This document shows, piece by piece, positions 14,885-22,264 of a stretch of 22,875 nt of DNA. Below the pieces are notes generated by a model. That model ran no database searches, was not told the DNA's origin, and was given only the letters and a program-made list of their open reading frames with translations. The translations under genes and the position numbers were made by a program. Numbering within the stretch: the first letter of the stretch is position 1; each line of letters starts with the position of its first letter. The stretch is from positions 1-22,875 of the forward strand of contig DBNL01000135.1 in the NCBI GenBank assembly GCA_002299785.1, written 5' to 3'. This stretch comes from Verrucomicrobia bacterium UBA673 (GTDB lineage Bacteria > Verrucomicrobiota > Verrucomicrobiia > Limisphaerales > UBA1096).

Positions 14885-15799
14885 TCAATCATCCAAAAAC
14901 CCGGCGCTGCGCCAGCCATCCAGTATCGTTTGCAACTCGCCTCGCTCCGCCTCGGCTACCTCGACTAACGGCGGTCGCACGATGCCACCTCTCAGGCCCA
15001 GCATGTCGAGCATCGCCTTCATGGCCGACACCTCGTAGCCCTTGCGTTTGGTTCGAAGCGCGTAGAGCGGCACTACGTGGTCGTTGACCAGTTGATTGAG
15101 CGACGCCGACTCGCCGGCTGCACCAAGTTCGTGGAGTGTGACCGACAACTTGGGCGCCACCGCCGAGATGCTCGACGTGTAAGCTCGGATGCCGATCGTG
15201 TAGTAGCCCGGCACCATGTCGTCGCCCGCACCGCCAATCCAGTGCAGTCTGTCGCCGAGTCGTTCGCGAATCATTTGGTATCGGCGAATGTCCGCCGTGC
15301 CATCCTTCCACGCGACGACATTTGGGATTTCAGCCAAGCGCTCGGCCTGTGCCGGGGTGTAGTTCGCCCAGTCACGGCTGTAAACCAGAACACCCAAGCC
15401 GCTCGCCTCGCCGATACTCGAGTAGTAGTTCACCAGGCCGTCCATCTCGGCGTTCGGATAATACGGTGGAAATGCCAACACGCCGTCGGCTCCGCAGTCG
15501 GCTGCCTGGGAGGCCAAGCGCTTGGCCAAACCGCCGGCAAAACCCACCCCGGCGATCACCGGCATACGGCCAGCCACCTCCTCGATAGTGGCCTCTACGA
15601 CTTGCCTCACTTCCTCCGGCGTGAGCGAGTACAACTCACCGGTGCCACCGGCGGCAACCAACGCGCACATTGGCTGCGCAAGCATGTAGCGTATGTTCTT
15701 CCGATGTCCGTCGAGGTCGAGCGAGTGGTCATCGTTGAACGGCGTCACCGGGAAGCCGATAACCCCCTCAAGTTTCGTACAAAGTTCCTGTGGATTCAT
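14885..15799 (-). CDS. kdgD: 5-dehydro-4-deoxyglucarate dehydratase (DapA superfamily)
   Basis: A 304-residue TIM-barrel aldolase-superfamily enzyme. AGGTGELYSLTPEEV near the N-terminus, Y140 (VYSRD), Schiff-base K165 (VVAWKDGTADI), KGYEVSAMKA and the C-terminal GGIVRPPL fit the decarboxylating 5-dehydro-4-deoxyglucarate dehydratase branch better than dihydrodipicolinate synthase. It would convert 5-keto-4-deoxyglucarate to 2,5-dioxopentanoate with loss of water and CO2. The gene directly upstream (15 bp) encodes glucarate dehydratase, which makes exactly this substrate, and that strongly supports the assignment. The expected next enzyme, 2,5-dioxopentanoate dehydrogenase, is not in the window. 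Other DapA-like lyases are possible but less likely given the neighbour. Confidence 0.85.
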   Translation of the reverse strand: MNPQELCTKLEGVIGFPVTPFNDDHSLDLDGHRKNIRYMLAQPMCALVAAGGTGELYSLTPEEVRQVVEATIEEVAGRMPVIAGVGFAGGLAKRLASQAADCGADGVLAFPPYYPNAEMDGLVNYYSSIGEASGLGVLVYSRDWANYTPAQAERLAEIPNVVAWKDGTADIRRYQMIRERLGDRLHWIGGAGDDMVPGYYTIGIRAYTSSISAVAPKLSVTLHELGAAGESASLNQLVNDHVVPLYALRTKRKGYEVSAMKAMLDMLGLRGGIVRPPLVEVAEAERGELQTILDGWRSAGFLDD

Positions 15800-15814
15800 T
15801 TTAAAAAAATTTGG

Positions 15815-17119
15815 TTACCAGCGCGGAAGTTTTCGGGTCCAGTTTGAGTCGACGTGTTTCTGCATCTCAGCCTCGTCGTCGCGTTTGCGGTACTGGCAGT
15901 TGAGGAAGCGTTCCTTGCCGCGCTCAAGTTGATCGGTGTCGAGCGTCACGCCCAAGCCAGGTTTGTCCGGAATCTCGACGCAGCCATCAACGATCGGCAC
16001 CCGCCCCCCTTGGACGATCTCGTCAATTTCCGACTGCCACGGATAATGAGTATCGCAGGCGTAGGTGAGGTGCGTCGTCGACGATGCGACGTGCGCCATA
16101 GCCATGAGCGAAACCCCAAGGTGGCTGTTAGAGTGCATCGATAGGCCGATGCCGAATGTCTTGCAGACGCGCGCAAGTTGCTGCACGCGCCGCATGCCAC
16201 CCCAGTAATGGTGATCGCATAGCACCACTTGAACTGCGTCGCGGCGCACGGCTTCCGGGATGTCGCCGAACGATGTCACGGCTACGTTGCTGGCGAGCGG
16301 CGTCTCAATGCCGTCGGCCAAGAGACGGCTGCGCACCTCGGCCATGCCGTCGAGTCCAACGCACGGATCCTCAAGGTAACCGCCACCGGAAAGTTCTCCA
16401 GCCAAGTCGCGACCGACCTTCACGGAGGTTTCGACCGACCAAGCACAGTTGGGATCTATCCGCAGCGGCACCAATTGACCAAGTGTCTGGCGGAGTTGGC
16501 GCAGCGTCTCGATCTCAATTTCTGGGTCTAGCACGCCACCCTTGAATTTGATGGAACCGAAACCGTACTTGGCCCGCATCTGCTCCACCTGTTTGACGAG
16601 AGACTCCGGCGAAAGTGACTCGCCATATTCGTCGTCGCGCAGATCGTCGCCCTCGCCACCACCGCCAGCGTGCTTGTAGAACGGATACGCGGAGAACGGC
16701 ACCTTGTCGCGGACGCGGCCACCGATAAGATCACAAACCGGCTTGCCGACGGTTTTGCCGATCAAGTCGAGGCAGGCCGTCTCGATCGCTGAGTAGGTAC
16801 GAGCGTCAGCGTCGAGGGGGTTTTCGCCAGGTACGTTGTAGGTTTGAGAGCGCTCCAATCCGCTGGTGCCGTCTTCGACCATCAGCGACAAGTCCCCGGT
16901 CAACCGATAAGGACACGCGCCGACAACCTTCCCTCGAATCGACTCGAGCGCCCGGGCCGGCTGATCGCCGCCGTACGTCTCGGCGATGCCAATGACGCCG
17001 TCGTCACTTACCAACTCGATGACATTTCGAAGGGCGTACGGTTGGTGTAGCCCGTAGCTGCTGCGCAGTGGCGGGTCAGCCATCGCGATGGAGTGAATCC
17101 TGAAGTCGCTGATTCGCAT
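15815..17119 (-). CDS. gudD: glucarate dehydratase (enolase superfamily)
   Basis: A 434-residue enolase-superfamily enzyme of the glucarate dehydratase subgroup, turning D-glucarate (or L-idarate) into 5-dehydro-4-deoxyglucarate. Visible catalytic elements: K191-x-K193 (SIKFKGGVLDPE), metal ligand D222 (RIDPNCAW), E250 (YLEDPC), N278 (LASNVAV), D302 (LCDHHYW) and catalytic H329 (MHSNSHLGVSLMAMAH), then CDTHYPWQ and KPGLGVTLD. The length matches known GudD (about 440-450). It is the first gene of the gudD-kdgD-eamA-GT9 run and starts 60 bp after the cyclase gene stop. No glucarate permease (gudP-type) and no GntR/SdaR-type regulator is adjacent, so transport may fall to the EamA protein. Confidence 0.9.
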   Translation of the reverse strand: MRISDFRIHSIAMADPPLRSSYGLHQPYALRNVIELVSDDGVIGIAETYGGDQPARALESIRGKVVGACPYRLTGDLSLMVEDGTSGLERSQTYNVPGENPLDADARTYSAIETACLDLIGKTVGKPVCDLIGGRVRDKVPFSAYPFYKHAGGGGEGDDLRDDEYGESLSPESLVKQVEQMRAKYGFGSIKFKGGVLDPEIEIETLRQLRQTLGQLVPLRIDPNCAWSVETSVKVGRDLAGELSGGGYLEDPCVGLDGMAEVRSRLLADGIETPLASNVAVTSFGDIPEAVRRDAVQVVLCDHHYWGGMRRVQQLARVCKTFGIGLSMHSNSHLGVSLMAMAHVASSTTHLTYACDTHYPWQSEIDEIVQGGRVPIVDGCVEIPDKPGLGVTLDTDQLERGKERFLNCQYRKRDDEAEMQKHVDSNWTRKLPRW

Positions 17120-17120
17120 T

Positions 17121-17150
17121 AAAAAACGGACCCCATGTTGCCGCCCGTTT
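17121..17150 (-). terminator. weak hairpin plus T-run before gudD
   Basis: Read on the - strand, AAACGG, a 15-base loop, then CCGTTT followed directly by TTT and the gudD ATG. It could be a poor terminator for the cyclase transcript or an attenuator in the gudD leader. Six pairs with a large loop is weak, and chance is a fair alternative. Confidence 0.2.
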
Positions 17151-17179
17151 GCGATTGGTTCAATCCGGGAATGCGTCTG

Positions 17180-19975
17180 TCACTTTGTCAACTGAATCCA
17201 CTCGCCAGCCCAGTCCTCCGGTGGGGGGTTCTCAGCGAAGTGTTCGCACTGCTCGATATAAGCCAAGCTGGGGCCGTCATCCGGAACGATCTTGAGGCAG
17301 TCCTCGAAACCGCGCTTGCCCTCGACAAAGCCACGCTTGGCATAGATCTCCCACGTCGACTCGAACTTGGTGACAAGATTGGTCATGGTCTCGTCGAGTT
17401 CACCTTTCTTGGACAAAAGCTCGTAGACGCCGACCGCCTGTTTCTTCCCCTTGGCCACGAGCAAACCAAGTTTACGAACCTCGATCTTGTCCTTGGCCAT
17501 ATCATAAGTACTTTGTCCAATCATGATCAATACAGTGAAAATTTTACAAGCCGGCTCGAATCGAGCGGCCTGATTAACGGCATCGCCCATAACGGTGTAC
17601 TGCATCTTCTGGGTAGAACCCATGTTCCCGGCAGAGACAAAGCCAGTGTTGATACCCATGCGCGCCCCGATTTCAACATCGTATTTATCCTTCAACTCGA
17701 GACTCAACGACTTGAGTTTTACCTGCTGCTCAATGGCCGCCCAGCAGCATTTCCATGCGTGCGAGTGCGGATCGCCGTCACCCCAGATCGGCACACCGTA
17801 GTCGGCCATGATAGCGTCACCTTCGTATTTATCGATGTAACCGCCGTAGTTAATTATGATGTCGCTCATCGGCGTAAGGTACTCGTTGAGCACAGCGGCC
17901 AGCTGCTCGGCGTCTAGCTTCTCGGAGATAGTCGTGAAGCCGGCCACGTCGGAAAAAAACATCGTCGCCTCACGACGCTCGCCGGCCAATTTGAGCGAGC
18001 CGGATTCCTCTTGGATATACTTGAGCACCTCGGGACTAACCATGGTAGAAAACATACCGCTAATGGCCTTCTTCTGTCGCCCCTCGGTCAGGAACAGGTA
18101 AAACACCATTACCACTGCCGAGCCGAACATGGCCAGTGCCGGCGGGATGACCGGCAGCCAAAGTTGGTTGCTGTAAAACTGCCACGACGCGAAGGCCAAC
18201 AAGCCAAAAAACATAATTGGCGCCAAAACCAACAGGCGTAGCCCAGGATTTTCACGCACTGCAAACCCGAGTAAAACACCCATAAAACTCCAGAAGCCAA
18301 TCCACCATGACTCGCCCCTTCTTGTCCAATATTGAGTCACCTCGTCTCCGTTGTAGAAGGATCGCAGCAACTGGTCGGTCGCTAGGGCGTGTGTCGCAAG
18401 CAATCGTTCCCTGTCGTTATGTGGCATGGCATAATAGTCCTTCAAACTAGATGCCACCGCTCCGAAGAACACCAACTTCCCTTCGATGTCGCTGGGTTTA
18501 ACGGAGCACCGGCATTCACCACTCTTACAGCAGGATGCCGATGCAACATCACCCTCTTTCGCTTTTTCATCCCCCATCAAGGCACGAACGGTGAACCTCG
18601 GAAATTGATGGGAACTCGCGCCTCGGTAATCCATGCTGTAAGTATAACCCCCGGAATCGGTTCCGGAATAAGGGCCTCGGTTACCATCAAATTTTGTAAA
18701 AAGGGCCTTGCCTATTTTCAGCTCGGACAGGTCATCCCGCACTGAACCAAAGGCAAAATCCGGCATCACGGTCTCGTTCGTAGCACTGTTTCCGCCAGCA
18801 GGACGGAATACAGTCCCGCTCTCCACATTCTCAGCTTCTCGAACCTTGCAAATCACTCGAGCCACCAAGTCCGCCCCCAAGCCATCGATACCGTCGGGTT
18901 TAAGGCCGGTTGAAGGATCGTTGTCTGTATCCAGTAGAATACTGAATTCGTACTCGCCCCCCATGGCTTCCGGATACCAATCAGAGGGAGGCAAAGCCAC
19001 TCCTCTAACTCGAGTGTCAACGGCTAAAACGCCGTCGGCTGTTGTCACCTTGACCGATGAAATATCACCATTTAAATCAGCCACATCCTTGCCATCCGAC
19101 AATTCAATAATGTTGGTACTCGGAATCACTTCCCCTGCCTCGCTGTATTGCAACGGATTGTCGGATGCGACGAACTTAATCACATCGGTGTTGTCAATCT
19201 CGACCGCTTGACCCCGGCTGGTTTTCTGCACCACCACCATAGAAATCGGCTGACCATTGGTCAGACCAAGTGTTTGGAAAGGCAACGATGGGATTTTCAA
19301 AACAGGACCCGGCGCAGGCACCAGCAACTCCCACCAGTTTTTTCCGATAAACCTGGCTGCCATCTGAATCGCCAGCGACGGGTGTATGCCGGCATCCGAG
19401 TAAAAATACAACATGCCCCGTCGAATTTTCAGATCGGGATCACTCGCGAAGGAGTTTTCACCCACCCGGACAGCATCGCCTTGTAGGACTGCTGGCGGCT
19501 TAATCGTAAGCTCCGACTCCTCGAGATCAACCTGAGAAATCGTAATAATGTTCGCGTTGTTGGTAAGAACCTCATTCAGATGATGTATGAGATCACCCCG
19601 TTTAGGCACTGGCATGTCGCGATAAAGATCCAGAGCAATGGCCGCCGGCTTGAAGGAGGCTATCTTACCGAGAATTTGTGCGACGGTGTCGTCCTGTAAC
19701 GGCCATCCAAATCGTTGAATATCCCATTCATCGGCACCGATGATGACGACGTTGGTATGAGTGATCAATTTGGATCCGAAGTCCGGATCCTGCAGCAAGT
19801 GAAGAAAATCGTGGTGTTGCAACTCCTGCGTCACGATGTAGCCATTGGCCCGGAGATTTTTGATACCCCAAAAGATACCACCACCAACCACCAGTGCCAC
19901 GAGCACCTCCACCCAGAATGCCCGCTTGGAAATTCGTTTCCTGAGAGCCGCCAGCCAATCTTGAATTATTGTCAT
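17180..19975 (-). CDS. CHASE2-domain class III adenylate cyclase with insert in the sensor domain
   Basis: A 931-residue membrane receptor cyclase. TM1 is about 20-38, then an extracytoplasmic CHASE2 region (VVIIGADEWDIQRFGWPLQD at 76-95; second half IEGKLVFFGAVASS from 497), three TM segments (about 556-575, 580-599, 606-628), then a cytoplasmic class III cyclase domain (about 665-855). Metal aspartates are D676 (FFSDVAGFT) and D720 (YEGDA); adenine-selecting K716; T794 (QYTVMGD) in the second specificity position, as in class IIIb cyclases; transition-state N801 and R805. It should therefore be an active ATP-to-cAMP enzyme. Unusually, about 190 residues (303-495) interrupt CHASE2, with LLDTDNDPSTG at 347-357, DGIDGLGADL, and a CCKSGECRC cysteine cluster at 482-490. 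The roughly 75-residue C-terminal tail after the cyclase is not recognised. It lies 60 bp downstream of the CHAT gene on the same strand, and a promoter candidate lies in that gap. Confidence 0.93.
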   Translation of the reverse strand: MTIIQDWLAALRKRISKRAFWVEVLVALVVGGGIFWGIKNLRANGYIVTQELQHHDFLHLLQDPDFGSKLITHTNVVIIGADEWDIQRFGWPLQDDTVAQILGKIASFKPAAIALDLYRDMPVPKRGDLIHHLNEVLTNNANIITISQVDLEESELTIKPPAVLQGDAVRVGENSFASDPDLKIRRGMLYFYSDAGIHPSLAIQMAARFIGKNWWELLVPAPGPVLKIPSLPFQTLGLTNGQPISMVVVQKTSRGQAVEIDNTDVIKFVASDNPLQYSEAGEVIPSTNIIELSDGKDVADLNGDISSVKVTTADGVLAVDTRVRGVALPPSDWYPEAMGGEYEFSILLDTDNDPSTGLKPDGIDGLGADLVARVICKVREAENVESGTVFRPAGGNSATNETVMPDFAFGSVRDDLSELKIGKALFTKFDGNRGPYSGTDSGGYTYSMDYRGASSHQFPRFTVRALMGDEKAKEGDVASASCCKSGECRCSVKPSDIEGKLVFFGAVASSLKDYYAMPHNDRERLLATHALATDQLLRSFYNGDEVTQYWTRRGESWWIGFWSFMGVLLGFAVRENPGLRLLVLAPIMFFGLLAFASWQFYSNQLWLPVIPPALAMFGSAVVMVFYLFLTEGRQKKAISGMFSTMVSPEVLKYIQEESGSLKLAGERREATMFFSDVAGFTTISEKLDAEQLAAVLNEYLTPMSDIIINYGGYIDKYEGDAIMADYGVPIWGDGDPHSHAWKCCWAAIEQQVKLKSLSLELKDKYDVEIGARMGINTGFVSAGNMGSTQKMQYTVMGDAVNQAARFEPACKIFTVLIMIGQSTYDMAKDKIEVRKLGLLVAKGKKQAVGVYELLSKKGELDETMTNLVTKFESTWEIYAKRGFVEGKRGFEDCLKIVPDDGPSLAYIEQCEHFAENPPPEDWAGEWIQLTK

Positions 19976-20000
19976 TCTTTCGGGAAAACCAAGTATAGCA
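19976..20000 (-). promoter_or_regulatory. candidate extended -10 promoter for the cyclase gene
   Basis: On the - strand TGCTATACT (20000 to 19992) matches an extended -10 element (TGnTATAAT-like), about 16 bases before the ATG at 19975. No good -35 is visible at the usual distance. Transcription from here would leave a leader of only about 10 bases. A hairpin-forming TTTTTC-N7-GAAAAA (20008-20026) just upstream could mark a weak 3' end of the CHAT message. Confidence 0.4.
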
Positions 20001-20035
20001 TCACCGCTTTTTCAGCCAGCGAAAAACATCAGTAA

Positions 20036-22264
20036 TCACAGCCAGTTACCAATCATAATGTACGGAGCCCAGTAACGGGGATGCCGAAAGCGGGGATCGT
20101 TGCGGAGAACCGTCTGCGCATGCTGCAAGGCCGTGGCCTTGGATGTACCCGGCTTAGCCAAGGCGCGATAAAACTCATCCACCATCAGCGCCGAGGCCTG
20201 ATCGCTCACAAACCAAAGGCTAGCCAACGCCGCCCGGCACCCGGCCTTGATCGCCACGCCTGCTAGGCCAAGGGCAGCCTTGTCGTCGCCGGCCGCAGTC
20301 TGGCACGCGCTCAGTGTAAGCAACTCCACCGGTGCACCGCGATAGCTGCTTGGTCGAATGAGGTTTTCCAGGTCGTCCAACGTGAGGAAACCATCGTAAG
20401 TCAGCACAAAAGTACTATCCGCCCGTCCGCTAAACTGTCCGTGAGAAGCAATGTGAACATAGCGAAAGTCATTACGCAGGAATGTGTCCACGAGATCGCC
20501 CTTGAGGAACGTTCCGTCCATCAATGTTGTCGGGGCAAAACTCTTTGAGATCAGTTCCGACTCCTGGACAACCGCCGGCAGCCCAGGAAAACCGTGGCGT
20601 TCCACAGCGAGTCCACTGAACAAAAAGCGCGAGTTGGGCGAGGTTGCCTTCTGCGACTCGATCAAGCTCAGCCCCGGAGCGACGCCGACAGCATATTGCT
20701 CAAGCAAATATTCTTTGCCGTCGAAGAGCGCCGTCATCGGGACGTTGCGTAGCGCTCCGTCGGGAACAAACACCAGCGTGTCCACGCCGTCGGCTTCCAG
20801 GATTTTTTTAATCGGCTCAATGAGCCACGCGTACAGAGCTTCGCCGTGACCTTTAAAAAAGTAGGTTGTGCGTCGCTCGACATGATGGCGGAACAGGCGT
20901 GCCTGATCCATCAGGCGGCGACTCGACACATCCACCGTCACTTTCTTCAATCCGGACTTAGTCTCGACGAGCAACTCCACCCTGCTCTCAAGCGGGATGA
21001 TATAAACGATCGCCGCCGTCGGAGACATTTGACCGATGCTCTTCGCACCGGCGTTGACCATGTTCGAGCAGTCATCCTGAAAGTAGTCAGATAACTCAGC
21101 CCCCTTTAGGGACTCAACGGTATCGCGGGCCTCGACAAGCAGCGCGTTCCGCGCCTTCTCATCATTCACCCCATCGGCCTTTGACAAGAGCAAGTCAGCT
21201 AACTCGTAGTACAACGGGCCCACTGAGTCGCGGAAAGTCGTCGGACTGTTGTCGTTGCCGTAAACGATGGCCAAGTCGCCTCGAATCGAAGTCAGGTTAT
21301 CCAGCGCCGTCTTGTATGCGTCGATCGCTCGGTCGCGATCGCCGAGTTGATTGTGCAGACGTCCGACGAGCCACTGCCACTGATACATTGCGTCATAAAG
21401 TTTGTGTTTCTGCGCCAGCCGTAGCGCCTCCCGACTCAACTGCAGCGCCTCCGCGTAACGCCCCTCCGTCTCGTACAAGCCAGCGAGAAAACCAATTGAG
21501 TAAGTCTGACTTTCCTCGTCGCCGACCTTACGCGCCTCTAAAACGGATTTGTGGTATTGCACGCCACCCTTGACTAAGTAGGCACCGCGCTGCGCGCGAT
21601 CAGAGGCGTTATCCATCATCCGGCTGTATACATCGCCCAGCTTGATGTAAAGTAACGCCTTGTCGCGTCCATTTTTGGCCTTGGCAATGTTCATCTCGGC
21701 GCCCCCGGCGTACTCTTCCGCCAAGCTCATCGAACCGTGAAAGGCCGCCGCCGTGCCCATGCCGATACGACAACGGGCGGCCAGCTCCTGGTTGCCGTCC
21801 TTTTCAGCCTGATCGACCGCCTGCTTGAAATTCCAAACCGCATCCTCGTAGTTGCCCATGCCGACCAGCAGATTTCCGAGGTTGGCACGAATCCCCGACT
21901 CGAGAGACTTATCGCCCAATCCCTCAGCGATCTTCAGGCTCTCGAGCAGGTAAATGTCCGGCTCTTCCGTCGGGGCGCGGTATTTGCGGCTGGCCAGGAT
22001 CCAGAGGCTGGCGAGGTTATTCTTCACTTGAGCCTCGGTCCGCAGGTCTCCGGCAGCCTGCGCCTGGACAAGTGCCTGTTTGAGGACATTCTGGGCCAGA
22101 TTCACCTGTCCCTTGGCCTGGTATGCGGCCGCCTGCTTGAGTCGTTCGAAGCTGTCCGCGCTCGACCCTGCCGCCTGAACAAATGCAGGCAACATCAATC
22201 CGACCAAGGCACAGCGAATGAGCAACGGGAGAGCGTGGTTGGTGATTTGAGTGTTTATGGTCAT
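20036..22264 (-). CDS. secreted TPR-CHAT domain protein (caspase-like)
   Basis: A 742-residue protein from the ATG at 22264. A signal peptide (ALPLLIRCALVGLMLPAFVQA, cleavage near residue 31) leads to about 300 residues of tetratricopeptide-type helical repeats (for example ANLGNLLVGMGNYEDAVWNF and GLYETEGRYAEALQLSREAL), then a C-terminal CHAT domain (about 415-742). The CHAT peptidase dyad is present: H608 (YVHIASHGQF) and C654 (LLTLSACQTAAGD), with ASLWFVSDQ and the terminal YWAPYIMIGNW also typical. CHAT proteins are caspase-clan cysteine peptidases, like separase; this one would act in the periplasm or outside. The frame is open to 22297, but the ATG at 22264 forms an ATGA overlap with the TpsB stop and places the signal peptide correctly. 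Substrate and activity are unknown. Confidence 0.92.
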   Translation of the reverse strand: MTINTQITNHALPLLIRCALVGLMLPAFVQAAGSSADSFERLKQAAAYQAKGQVNLAQNVLKQALVQAQAAGDLRTEAQVKNNLASLWILASRKYRAPTEEPDIYLLESLKIAEGLGDKSLESGIRANLGNLLVGMGNYEDAVWNFKQAVDQAEKDGNQELAARCRIGMGTAAAFHGSMSLAEEYAGGAEMNIAKAKNGRDKALLYIKLGDVYSRMMDNASDRAQRGAYLVKGGVQYHKSVLEARKVGDEESQTYSIGFLAGLYETEGRYAEALQLSREALRLAQKHKLYDAMYQWQWLVGRLHNQLGDRDRAIDAYKTALDNLTSIRGDLAIVYGNDNSPTTFRDSVGPLYYELADLLLSKADGVNDEKARNALLVEARDTVESLKGAELSDYFQDDCSNMVNAGAKSIGQMSPTAAIVYIIPLESRVELLVETKSGLKKVTVDVSSRRLMDQARLFRHHVERRTTYFFKGHGEALYAWLIEPIKKILEADGVDTLVFVPDGALRNVPMTALFDGKEYLLEQYAVGVAPGLSLIESQKATSPNSRFLFSGLAVERHGFPGLPAVVQESELISKSFAPTTLMDGTFLKGDLVDTFLRNDFRYVHIASHGQFSGRADSTFVLTYDGFLTLDDLENLIRPSSYRGAPVELLTLSACQTAAGDDKAALGLAGVAIKAGCRAALASLWFVSDQASALMVDEFYRALAKPGTSKATALQHAQTVLRNDPRFRHPRYWAPYIMIGNWL

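Noticed and set aside
15077..15847. 256-codon forward frame antisense to kdgD
   Set aside because: It mirrors the kdgD coding strand and shows no family motif.
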